Source: Sphaerimonospora sp050942215 (GTDB lineage: Bacteria; Actinomycetota; Actinomycetes; Streptosporangiales; Streptosporangiaceae). From it: a DNA stretch of 64,000 nt. Below, piece after piece: positions 42,659 to 50,853 of the stretch. A program made the translations under genes and the position numbers. The stretch is from assembly GCF_050942215.1 (NCBI RefSeq), contig NZ_CP192056.1:1488001-1552000 (forward strand), written 5' to 3'. Positions within the stretch are counted from its first letter, which is position 1, and each line of letters begins with the position of its first letter. The notes beneath the pieces were generated by a model. It ran no database searches and was not told where the DNA came from. It saw nothing but the letters and a program-made list of their open reading frames with translations.

Positions 42659-44680
42659 ATGACCGAGCGAAGCGAGTTGGCGTCCCTCCAGGAGGCCCTG
42701 GCGCGAGCCGTCGAGCAGGCCGCCTCGGCGGCCGAGCTGACCCGGCTGATCAAGGACTATCGGCGGCGGCTCGAGGAGGTCGCCGTCTCCGAGGCCGAGG
42801 CGCTGACGAGGATGCGGGAGGCGGAGGCCCGGCTCAAGGTGGTCGAGCGGCAGAACGCCAAGCTCGCCAAGAGCCTGGCGGAGCAGCGCTACCAGACCGC
42901 GGTCGCCAAGTGGAAGCTCGCCTCCATGCAGGAGAGCCGCTGGACCAAGCTCGGCGACGCCCTGCACACCAAGAGTCCGGGCACGGTCGCCAAGACCCTC
43001 AAGACCCCCGTCAAGAAGCCGCCGGCGCCCAAGCGGGCCGATTTCGAACCGGAGCTCCCTGAGGTGCCCGAGCCCACGGTCGTCAAGGCGATCCCGGAAC
43101 CCGGGGCGCCCGAGGTCTCCACCCCGATCGCCGAGGGCTTCACCGTGCCGAAGGGTCCGCTGGCCAGGCCGTACCTGACCGTGGCCGCGATCGTCGACAG
43201 GCAGACCGAGGCGCTGCTGCGCTACGAATGGCGCCTGGTGACCAACTTCGGCCAGGACAACTGGGAGACGATGCTCGACCGGCACCGGCCGCACGTGCTG
43301 TTCGTCGAGTCCGTACGGCCCGGCCCCCGGCAGGGCAACGGGGGCAGGTGGCTGGAGGCGCTGGCCGGGGAGTCGCGGGCGCTGCGCGACCTGGTCGCCG
43401 CCTGCCGCAAGCGCGGGGTCAAGACCGTTTTCTGGCACTCGGGCGGACCGGTCTCGCGGGCGTTCCCGGCGGCCGAGCACTTCGAACACGTGCTGACGAC
43501 CTCCGAGGCCCGGGCCCGTGAGTGGCGGGCCGCCCTGCGGCACGACCGGGTGGGCGTGCTGCCGCACGCGGTCCAGCCGCGCGTGCACAACCCGATCCCC
43601 GCGGTGGGCGGGCGCACCGGCGAGGTCATGACGCTCGGCACGGTCCCCGTGCCCTCCGACGCGCGATGGACCGTCCTGGCCGGCCAGGACGACGCCGACG
43701 AGACGCCCTACGACGACCTGCTGACGGCCTACCGGAGACCCGCGCTGGTGGTCGCGGGCTCCGACGCCGACTCGAGGGCGATCGCCGAGGTCGCGGCCTG
43801 CGGCACTCCGGTGCTCCAGGTGCGCGCGGGCGCCCGGAGCGAGGAGATCGCCGCCGCTGCGGAGGTGCTGCTGGCCGACCCGGCGCGGCTGGCCAGGGAG
43901 GCGCACCTGGCCTGGCGCGCCCGCACGAGCGTGACCCCGCTCCTCGACCCGATCCTGGACACCGTCGGCGTGCCGAGCGTACGCAACAGTGCCGCGATCA
44001 CCGCGGTCACCGCCGTCGCGAGCCCGGCCGAGCTCGATCACCTGCTCGCCCAGGTCGCCCGCCAGCGTCACCGGCCGGGGCAGCTCGTCGTCGTGGCCGA
44101 CGGCCTCGACGCCTCCCTGGTCGAGAAGACCGCGCGCCAGGCGCTCGCGGCGGCGTCGGCCGGAACGGCGCCCCCGGCCGAGCCGGACCTGGTGATCCGT
44201 GTCGCGGACGAGCCCGTCACCCTCGGAGCCGGGCTCGACCGGGCGCTGCGGCTCGCCGACGGCGACTACGTGGCCATCCTCGACCCCCGGGACGTGTACG
44301 GCGAGCACTATCTGGCCGACCTGGTCCGGCATTTCGCCTCCACCGAGGCCGAGGTGCTGGGCAAGGCGGCGTTCTACGCCCACCTGCCCAAGGCGGGCGC
44401 CACGCTGCTGCGCCAGCCGGAGGCGGAACACCACTTCCTTCCCGAGGTGGCCGGGGGGACGCTGCTGGCCCGCCGCCGGATCCTCACCGAGCTGGGCCTG
44501 GCCGATGTCTCTGAGGAGTGGGGCGAGGTCTTCATGCGGCAGTGCCGGACCGACGGCATCCTGGTCTACTCGGCCGACCGATACTCCTACATCTGCGTCC
44601 GCGACTCCGCCGAGGGACGGCTGCTCCGCTCTGCTCACATGGAGGGATACCTGCCCGCAGAGCCGCTCGCGCTGATCTGA
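42659..44680 (+). CDS. Coiled-coil glycosyltransferase-like protein (CgeB-like plus GT-A-like parts)
   Basis: A 673-residue cytoplasmic protein. Residues 1-100 form a coiled coil (LQEALARAVEQAASAAELTR; EAEARLKVVERQNAKLAKSL), then a Pro/Lys-rich linker. The middle (PYLTVAAIVDRQTEALLRY; RPHVLFVESV; KTVFWHSGGPVSRAFPAAEH) resembles CgeB/GT-B-like spore-coat glycosyltransferases. The C-terminal part (AAITAVTAVASPAELDHLL; ADGDYVAILDPRDVYGEHYL) looks like a GT2-type domain with a DPRD in place of DxD. ATG at 42659 is 9 nt after CTGGAG; the upstream GTG at 42617 is less likely. It could assemble surface glycans, perhaps wall teichoic-type polymers. The next gene starts 41 nt later. Confidence 0.7.
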   Translation: MTERSELASLQEALARAVEQAASAAELTRLIKDYRRRLEEVAVSEAEALTRMREAEARLKVVERQNAKLAKSLAEQRYQTAVAKWKLASMQESRWTKLGDALHTKSPGTVAKTLKTPVKKPPAPKRADFEPELPEVPEPTVVKAIPEPGAPEVSTPIAEGFTVPKGPLARPYLTVAAIVDRQTEALLRYEWRLVTNFGQDNWETMLDRHRPHVLFVESVRPGPRQGNGGRWLEALAGESRALRDLVAACRKRGVKTVFWHSGGPVSRAFPAAEHFEHVLTTSEARAREWRAALRHDRVGVLPHAVQPRVHNPIPAVGGRTGEVMTLGTVPVPSDARWTVLAGQDDADETPYDDLLTAYRRPALVVAGSDADSRAIAEVAACGTPVLQVRAGARSEEIAAAAEVLLADPARLAREAHLAWRARTSVTPLLDPILDTVGVPSVRNSAAITAVTAVASPAELDHLLAQVARQRHRPGQLVVVADGLDASLVEKTARQALAAASAGTAPPAEPDLVIRVADEPVTLGAGLDRALRLADGDYVAILDPRDVYGEHYLADLVRHFASTEAEVLGKAAFYAHLPKAGATLLRQPEAEHHFLPEVAGGTLLARRRILTELGLADVSEEWGEVFMRQCRTDGILVYSADRYSYICVRDSAEGRLLRSAHMEGYLPAEPLALI

Positions 44681-44721
44681 TCGGGAGTCCCAGCGGGGAG
44701 CGGGCCCGTTAGGCTGCCGGG

Positions 44722-45471
44722 ATGACGCCCGTCCGGCTCGCGGAGATCCTCGGTGAGCTCCTCGGCACGCCGCCGGGGGAGATGCCCGCGCCGTACGGCT
44801 CATGGGAGCGCGAGGCGGTGTACGCCTCGGCGGCCGTGCTCCGCTCCCTCGCGCGGCGTGGCGCCGCCGGAGGGCGGTCCGGCGCGACGCCGGGGGCGAC
44901 CGTCCGGGAGATCGCCGAGGAGACGGCGGTACGGCTACGCGCCCGTGCCGGCATCGCGGGCGTGCGGGTGCGTCCCGACGGCTTCCTCCTGATCGCGGTG
45001 ACCCGGCCCGGCGAGATCGTGGGCGAGATCGTGCGAGCGGACGGCCCGCCCGGGGGGATCGTGGTCGCCGAGCCGGGCAGCGCCGGCCCCGACTTCCCCC
45101 GGACCTGGGACAACCCCGGTTTCGTGATCAGGTACGCGCACGCGCGGGCGGTGGCGGCGGGGCGCTGGGCGAGGGATCTGGGCGTGCCTGCGGCGGGGTT
45201 CCGGCCCGAGGCGCTGGACGATCCGTACGATCTGGCGGTGCTCCGGCTGCTCGCCGAACTGCCCAGCCGGGCGGCGAGCCGGGCGCCCGCGTGGGAGACG
45301 TACGCGGAGCATCTCGCGCTCGCCTTCCACGACGCCCACGAGCATGCGCCGGCCGTGCCACGGGCGGACGAGCCGCCGGGCCCGGTGCACACGGCCCGCC
45401 TCTGGCTGGCCATGGCCGTGCGATCCGTGCTCGCCCAGGTCCTGGTCACGCCGCTGCCCGACAGATTGTGA
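44722..45471 (+). CDS. nrtL: ArgS-related DALR anticodon-binding protein (NrtL-like)
   Basis: A 249-residue protein related to arginyl-tRNA synthetase but without the catalytic Rossmann domain. The N-terminal part (VREIAEETAVRLRARAGIAG; VRVRPDGFLLIAV) resembles the Add-1/N-terminal domain, and the C-terminal third (FVIRYAHARAVAAGRWARDL; LAVLRLLAELPSRAASRAPA; VHTARLWLAMAVRSVLAQVL) is a DALR anticodon-binding domain. HIGH and KMSKS motifs are absent, so it cannot aminoacylate. Members of this family, called NrtL in actinobacterial annotation, sit directly upstream of lysA as here. The role is unknown; tRNA-Arg binding is suggested by the domain. ATG at 44722. Confidence 0.78.
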   Translation: MTPVRLAEILGELLGTPPGEMPAPYGSWEREAVYASAAVLRSLARRGAAGGRSGATPGATVREIAEETAVRLRARAGIAGVRVRPDGFLLIAVTRPGEIVGEIVRADGPPGGIVVAEPGSAGPDFPRTWDNPGFVIRYAHARAVAAGRWARDLGVPAAGFRPEALDDPYDLAVLRLLAELPSRAASRAPAWETYAEHLALAFHDAHEHAPAVPRADEPPGPVHTARLWLAMAVRSVLAQVLVTPLPDRL

Positions 45472-45598
45472 GCGTTCCAAGGGACTGTGACCAGTTCTTC
45501 CGCCCGGTTCACCGGATTTCCGGATTTACTGTTGCTTCCTGTCTCGCCAGTTGGGCAGCTGTCTCCCTTGGGGGGCGAGGTCGGATAGCCTCATTCGG

Positions 45599-46999
45599 GT
45601 GAGTCGATTCGCCCACGCCGCCGCCCCGGATGACGGGCAGGCGGCCCCCGTCGCAGCGACGCGTTCAGAGGAACGCACGTCGCGTGCTCCCGCAGACCTC
45701 AACGCCCTCGATCCCACGATCTGGCCGCGAACATCCGGCCGGACCGGCGGCGCCATCACGATCGGCGGCATCGACGTCCGGGACCTGGCGAAAGATCACG
45801 GCACCCCGCTCTACGTCGTCGACGAGGAGGATTTCCGCTCCCGCTGCCGCGACTACCGCTCCGCCTTCCACGACGGGGACGTCCACTACGCGGGCAAGGC
45901 GTTCCTGTGCCGCGAGGTGGCCCGCTGGGTCGACCAGGAGGGGCTCGGCCTCGACGTGTGCAGCGCCGGCGAGCTCGCCGTGGCGCTCAGCGTGGGTTTC
46001 CCGCCCGAGCGGATCACGCTGCACGGCAACAACAAGTCGGTCGCCGAGCTGGAGAAGGCGGTCGAGGTCGGCGTCGGCCACATCGTGGTCGACTCGTTCG
46101 AGGAGATCGCCCGGCTCGGGCGGCTCGCCGAGCGGTACGGCGTCCGTCCCCGGGTCATGATCAGGGTGACGGTGGGGGTGGAGGCGCACACCCACGAGTT
46201 CATCGCCACCGCGCACGACGACCAGAAGTTCGGCCTGTCGCTGAACAGCGGCGCCGCGGCCGAGGCCGTACGGCGCGTCCTCGCGCTGCCGAGCCTCGAA
46301 CTCGTCGGCCTGCACTCCCACATCGGATCGCAGATCACCGACATCGCCGGGTTCGAGGTCGCGGCCCGTCGCCTCGCCGGCCTGCTCGTGCAGATCAAGG
46401 ACGAGCACGGGGTGATCCTTCCTGAGCTTGATCTCGGCGGCGGCTACGGCATTCCGTACATCGCGGGGGACGAGGCGCCGGACATCAAGATAATCGCGGA
46501 CGGCCTCCGTGAGATCGTCACCAAGGTGTGCGGAGCGGCCGGTCTGCCCGTGCCCCGGCTCGTCGTCGAGCCCGGCCGGTCCATCGCGGGGCCGGCGGGT
46601 GTGACGCTCTACGAGGTCGGGACGGTCAAGGACGTCGAGGGTCTGCGGACCTACGTGAGCGTCGACGGCGGGATGAGCGACAATATCCGCACCGCGCTGT
46701 ACGGCGCGCAGTACACGGCGGCCCTGGCCTCCAGGGCGAGCAGGGCCGAGCCCATGCTGTCGCGTCTGGTCGGCAAGCACTGTGAGAGCGGCGACATGGT
46801 GATCCGCGACCTGTGGCTGCCCGGCGATCTGACGCCGGGCGACCTGATCGCGGTGGCGGCCACGGGCGCGTACTGCCGCTCTCTGGCCAACAACTACAAC
46901 TATTTGGCCAAGCCCGCCGTGGTCGCGGTGTCGGCGGGCCGCTCGCGGGTCATCGTCCGCCGGGAGACCGAGGACGACCTGCTACGGGGCCAGCTGTGA
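45599..46999 (+). CDS. lysA: Diaminopimelate decarboxylase (LysA)
   Basis: A 466-residue fold-III PLP enzyme that decarboxylates meso-diaminopimelate to L-lysine, the last step of lysine synthesis. PLP-binding Lys is in DVHYAGKAFLCREV (about residue 99), then CSAGELAVALSVGFP, HSHIGSQITD, DLGGGYGIPYI, VEPGRSIAGPAG and SVDGGMSDNIRTALYGAQY. The start is GTG at 45599, giving the N-terminal SRFAHAAAP common in actinobacteria, rather than the upstream ATG-equivalent at 45551. hom follows after 55 nt. The order nrtL-lysA-hom is conserved across actinomycetes. Confidence 0.95.
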   Translation: MSRFAHAAAPDDGQAAPVAATRSEERTSRAPADLNALDPTIWPRTSGRTGGAITIGGIDVRDLAKDHGTPLYVVDEEDFRSRCRDYRSAFHDGDVHYAGKAFLCREVARWVDQEGLGLDVCSAGELAVALSVGFPPERITLHGNNKSVAELEKAVEVGVGHIVVDSFEEIARLGRLAERYGVRPRVMIRVTVGVEAHTHEFIATAHDDQKFGLSLNSGAAAEAVRRVLALPSLELVGLHSHIGSQITDIAGFEVAARRLAGLLVQIKDEHGVILPELDLGGGYGIPYIAGDEAPDIKIIADGLREIVTKVCGAAGLPVPRLVVEPGRSIAGPAGVTLYEVGTVKDVEGLRTYVSVDGGMSDNIRTALYGAQYTAALASRASRAEPMLSRLVGKHCESGDMVIRDLWLPGDLTPGDLIAVAATGAYCRSLANNYNYLAKPAVVAVSAGRSRVIVRRETEDDLLRGQL

Positions 47000-47054
47000 G
47001 CATCGGCCGGCCAAGCGCCATCGGCAGGGCGGACATCCTGAGCGAGGAGGGCTC

Positions 47055-48368
47055 GTGAGTAACGCTGGCGGTAAACCTGCGCTCAAAGTGGCGTTGCTGG
47101 GCTGCGGTGTCGTCGGATCGCAGGTGGTGCGCCTGCTGCGGGAGCAGGCCCACGACCTGACCGCCCGGGTCGGCGCGCCCCTGGAGTTGGCCGGCGTGGC
47201 CGTACGCAGGCTGGGACGCAAACGCGACATCGAAGTCGACCCCGCGCTGCTCACGACGGACGCCGAGGCCCTGGTAACCCGCGACGACGTGGACATCGTG
47301 GTGGAGGTGATCGGCGGCATCGAGCCCGCCAGGTCGCTGATCCTGGCCGCGATGGCGAGCGGCAAGTCAGTGGTGACCGCCAACAAGGCGCTGCTCGCCG
47401 AGGACGGCGCCACCGTCCACGGTTCCGCCCGGGACAACGGCTCCGACCTCTACTTCGAGGCGAGCGTGGCCGGTGCGATCCCGCTGCTGCGCCCGCTGCG
47501 CGAGTCGCTGGCCGGCGACCGGGTACGCCGCGTGCTCGGCATCGTCAACGGCACCACCAACTACATTCTCGACCGGATGGACTCCTCCGGCGCTTCGTTC
47601 AACGAGGCACTGGAGGAGGCGCAGGCACTGGGGTACGCCGAGGCGGACCCGACCGCCGACGTGGAGGGCTTCGACGCCGCGGCCAAGGCCGCGATCCTCG
47701 CCGGGATCGCCTTCCACAGCAGGGTCACCGCCGCCGACGTCCACCGCGAGGGCATAACGGAGATCACCGCGGCCGACGTCGCCTCCGCCAGGGGCATGGG
47801 ATATGTGATCAAGCTGCTGGCCATCTGCGCGCGCTCCGACGACGGCAGGTCGATCGGCGTCCGGGTGCATCCCGCCATGATCCCGAGGACGCATCCGCTG
47901 GCCGGGGTCCGGGAGGCGTACAACGCGGTGTTCGTGGAGGCCGAGTCGGCCGGGCGGCTGATGTTCTACGGCGCGGGCGCGGGCGGCGCGCCCACGGCCT
48001 CGGCGGTCCTCGGGGACATCGTCGCGGTGGCGCGCAACCGGCTCTCCGGCACCCGCGGGCCGGAGGAGTCGACCTACGCCGACCTGAAGGTCCACCCGAT
48101 GGGCGACACCGTCACGCGCTACCACATATCGGTCGACGTGGCGGACAAACCCGGCGTGCTCGCCCGGGTCGCCGACATCTTCGCCAAGCACGACGTGTCC
48201 ATCCAGACGGTCCTGCAGGAGGGACGCGGCGACGACGCGCAGCTCGTCCTGGTCACCCACCGGGCGAGCGACGCCGCCCTGTCGGCCACGATAGAGGAGC
48301 TGCGCGACCTCGACATCGTCCGCGCGGTGGCGAGTGTCATGCGGGTGGAGGGCGACGACACGCCGTAG
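47055..48368 (+). CDS. hom: Homoserine dehydrogenase (Hom) with ACT domain
   Basis: A 437-residue NAD(P)-dependent enzyme reducing aspartate semialdehyde to homoserine. Cofactor site VALLGCGVVGSQVVRLL (about residue 12), catalytic region TANKALLAEDGATVHGSA, SVAGAIPLLRPLRESLAG, NGTTNYILDRM and GYAEADPTADVEGFDAAAK. The C-terminal ACT domain (VDVADKPGVLARVADIFAKH, near residue 360) senses threonine, so the enzyme is feedback inhibited. GTG at 47055 follows GAGGAGGGCTC. In many actinomycetes thrC would follow; here a deacetylase and three glycosyltransferases intervene. Confidence 0.96.
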   Translation: MSNAGGKPALKVALLGCGVVGSQVVRLLREQAHDLTARVGAPLELAGVAVRRLGRKRDIEVDPALLTTDAEALVTRDDVDIVVEVIGGIEPARSLILAAMASGKSVVTANKALLAEDGATVHGSARDNGSDLYFEASVAGAIPLLRPLRESLAGDRVRRVLGIVNGTTNYILDRMDSSGASFNEALEEAQALGYAEADPTADVEGFDAAAKAAILAGIAFHSRVTAADVHREGITEITAADVASARGMGYVIKLLAICARSDDGRSIGVRVHPAMIPRTHPLAGVREAYNAVFVEAESAGRLMFYGAGAGGAPTASAVLGDIVAVARNRLSGTRGPEESTYADLKVHPMGDTVTRYHISVDVADKPGVLARVADIFAKHDVSIQTVLQEGRGDDAQLVLVTHRASDAALSATIEELRDLDIVRAVASVMRVEGDDTP

Positions 48369-48476
48369 GGACGAGTCGCGAAAGCGACGTCCTGCCGCGC
48401 GCGCGACGGACGGCACTTTTCCCGACGCTCCCTGGCACGGCATAACAGTCGAATGCCCCTTTCGGGGGTTGTGACC

Positions 48477-48514
48477 GCATGGATGGAGACATTAAGTAAA
48501 GTTTCCATCCATGC
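48477..48514. repeat. Inverted repeat covering the deacetylase start codon
   Basis: Arms GCATGGATGGA (48477-48487) and TCCATCCATGC (48504-48514) are perfect complements; three more pairs (one G-U) extend the stem to 14. The ATG at 48511 of the deacetylase lies inside the right arm, so RNA folding would hide the start. No Shine-Dalgarno is visible in the loop. Confidence 0.65.
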
Positions 48515-49329
48515 AAACGATCATCGCGCGACTCGTGCCTGCCTGTCTGCTCGCGGTGGCGCTGGTCGTGGGGCTCCCGCCCGGCGGCGCCCTGGCCGGG
48601 ACCGCCACCGCGAAGACGGTCGTGGTCCTCACGTTCGACGACAGCACGGCCGACCACGTGACGGCGGCCAGGATGCTGAACAAGAGGGGGCTGAAGGGCA
48701 CCTTCTACGTCAACAGCGGCCGCCTGGGCAAGCGGGGTCACCTGACCGTCGAGGACCTGAGGTTCATCGCCAAATCGGGCCACGAGATCGGCGGGCACAC
48801 CCTCGATCACGTCAACCTGCTCCGCGAGACCGAGGACATGCGCCAGAGGCAGATCTGCGACGACAGACGGGCACTGCTGTCCCACGGGTTCAAGGTGCGG
48901 TCGTTCGCCTATCCCTTCGGCGCCTTCGACGAGTCGAGCAAGCAACTGGCCATGCGGTGCGGCTATACGACCGCGCGCGGCGTCAGCGGCATCCACCGGC
49001 CGGACGCCTGCCGGTCGTGCCCGTACGCCGAGACGATCCCGCCGGCGGACCCGGCCGCCGTCCGGGCGACCTCGCAGAACGGCATCGCGCGTACGGCCTC
49101 CACACTGGCGGGCTTCGTCACCCGCGCGCAGCGGAACGGCGGCGGCCTCGTCATCTTCGTCTTCCACACGATCGGGAACGACGCGAGGGACTCCTACGCG
49201 ACGAGCCCCCGGGAGCTGGCTCGCTTCCTGGACTGGATCGCCCGGCAGCGGAAGGCACGGGGAGTCGTGGTGAAGCCGCTGGGGGACGTGACCGGGGGAA
49301 GGGTCTGGCCCGTCCCCGAGGACATGTGA
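48511..49329 (+). CDS. Secreted polysaccharide deacetylase (NodB homology domain)
   Basis: A 272-residue protein with a signal peptide (ACLLAVALVVGLPPGGALAG). The NodB domain is metal-dependent: VVLTFDDSTADHVTAARML (motif 1 Asp-Asp), GHEIGGHTLDHVNLL (metal His-x3-His), VRSFAYPFGAFD, and a late IFVFHTIGND. It removes acetyl groups from a surface glycan such as peptidoglycan or chitin-like polymer. ATG at 48511 is embedded in a hairpin, suggesting translational control. Next come three glycosyltransferases, so a surface polysaccharide function is likely. Start alternatives: none obvious downstream before the signal peptide. Confidence 0.9.
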   Translation: MQTIIARLVPACLLAVALVVGLPPGGALAGTATAKTVVVLTFDDSTADHVTAARMLNKRGLKGTFYVNSGRLGKRGHLTVEDLRFIAKSGHEIGGHTLDHVNLLRETEDMRQRQICDDRRALLSHGFKVRSFAYPFGAFDESSKQLAMRCGYTTARGVSGIHRPDACRSCPYAETIPPADPAAVRATSQNGIARTASTLAGFVTRAQRNGGGLVIFVFHTIGNDARDSYATSPRELARFLDWIARQRKARGVVVKPLGDVTGGRVWPVPEDM

Positions 49330-49511
49330 GTGTCGCGTGCGGCGGGGGCACGGCCCTTCCTCCGCCGCCGAGCTGCAGGGCTGACGACGGTCCTGTCCTC
49401 AGGACCGTTCCGAACCCGCGACGACCTCCGGAACCGCGGACGCGGAGATCATCGGAGATCGGTTGCTGACAGCGGAGTTAACCGGTTGGATCTGACAAAG
49501 GGTCTGTCCCG

Positions 49512-50822
49512 ATGGGGGTGATCTTTGTGGGCGTGGGAGGCGCGGTGGAGACGGACATCTGCTCGCCGCTGGGGTTCACCCGATCCCCGGCGGAGGGAAC
49601 GGCGGAGCTGGTCTGGAGCGCCGGCGGCTGGATCGTGGCGCCTTCCCCCCCGGATCAGGAGCGCCTCCCGGATTTGGAGCGCTCCTTGCAGGCCCAGGCG
49701 GGCCCGGAGGCCGCCGGAGAGCGCTCCGCTGCACGACGGTTGACCGACCGGGTCGGCCAGGAGGAGATCCGCTCACTGCGCCCGCTGCGCGCCCTGCGGG
49801 TCCGCTGGCCCGCCGCCCCGGGCGAGGAGGAAGCGGCCGGTGACCCGGGCCGGGGCCCCCGTCACGCGCGCGAGCTGGCGGCCGTCACCGACCTCGCCGC
49901 CGCTGGGGTGCCGCTCACCTCGGACCGGCCGCCGCGCTGGGTCCGCGAGGCCGATCCCGTCCTGGCGGACCTGATCGCGGGCTGGATTCCGGAACCGGAC
50001 GAGGGCGCCCCCGGTTCCGTGGCCGATCTGCGCAGGGAGGAGCACAGCGTGCGGCTGCGGCGGCACGCGCTGCGGGCGAGGGGCATCGGCCGTACGGCAC
50101 GGCCGGTGACCGTGGTCATGGCGACACGCCGGCCGCACCTGCTGAGCGCCGCGCTCGGGCAGATGGCCCGCCAGCGCGGCGCGGACCTCGAAGTGATCGT
50201 CGCACTGCACGGTTACCCCGCGGCCGGCGCGGAACGGATTCCGGCGGAGTTTCCCTGGCCCGTCACCATGCTGGAGGTGGACCGGGCCACGCCGTTCGGA
50301 GAGGTGCTCAACCTCGCGGCGTCCCGGGCGACGACCGACGTCATCGTCAAGTGGGACGACGACGACTGGTACGGCCCCGAGCACATCGCCGATCTCCTGC
50401 TCGCCAGGGCGTACTCCGGCGCCGACGTGGTGGGCACCGCACAGGAGTTCTTCTACCTGGAACCGCTCGACGTCACGGTCCGGCGGACCGACTACGGCAG
50501 CGAGATGTGGACCGACCACGTCGCCGGCGGCACGATCATGATCGACCGGGAGCTCTTCCACGAGGTCGGCGGCTTCGGGCCGTACCCCAGCGGCGAGGAC
50601 GCCCACCTGCTGCGCGCGGTCCTGGCCCGGGACGGCAGGATCTACCGCACCCACGGCCTCGGGTACGTCCTGCGGCGCTCGCTGAGCGGTGAGCACACCT
50701 GGCAGCGGCCACTCGCGCATTTCCTGAGAGTCTCGGTGAAACAGTGGCGCGGCTTCCGGCCCAGTGTGATGTTGGAGGACAGCGCGATCCCGGCGGACGG
50801 CGCGGTTCGGAGGACGGCTTGA
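49512..50822 (+). CDS. Glycosyltransferase, GT2-like with long N-terminal region
   Basis: A 436-residue protein. The N-terminal 190 residues are Arg/Glu/Ala-rich and not recognised. The GT-A domain spans from VTVVMATRRPHLLSAALGQM (about residue 198) through IVKWDDDDWYGPEHIADLL (acidic metal site, about 276) to FHEVGGFGPYPSGEDAHLLR. The sugar donor is unknown. The start is uncertain: ATG at 49512 or GTGs within the next 20 nt. It precedes a GT2 gene by 31 nt whose leader region contains a partial repeat of the end of this gene (GGAGGACAGCG). A likely surface-glycan enzyme. Confidence 0.72.
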   Translation: MGVIFVGVGGAVETDICSPLGFTRSPAEGTAELVWSAGGWIVAPSPPDQERLPDLERSLQAQAGPEAAGERSAARRLTDRVGQEEIRSLRPLRALRVRWPAAPGEEEAAGDPGRGPRHARELAAVTDLAAAGVPLTSDRPPRWVREADPVLADLIAGWIPEPDEGAPGSVADLRREEHSVRLRRHALRARGIGRTARPVTVVMATRRPHLLSAALGQMARQRGADLEVIVALHGYPAAGAERIPAEFPWPVTMLEVDRATPFGEVLNLAASRATTDVIVKWDDDDWYGPEHIADLLLARAYSGADVVGTAQEFFYLEPLDVTVRRTDYGSEMWTDHVAGGTIMIDRELFHEVGGFGPYPSGEDAHLLRAVLARDGRIYRTHGLGYVLRRSLSGEHTWQRPLAHFLRVSVKQWRGFRPSVMLEDSAIPADGAVRRTA

Positions 50823-50853
50823 TCTCGGAGGACAGCGTGATCCTGGAGGCGAC

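Noticed and set aside
44722..45471. Arginyl-tRNA synthetase gene
   Set aside because: Only the N-terminal and DALR domains are present; HIGH and KMSKS catalytic motifs are missing and the protein is less than half the normal length.
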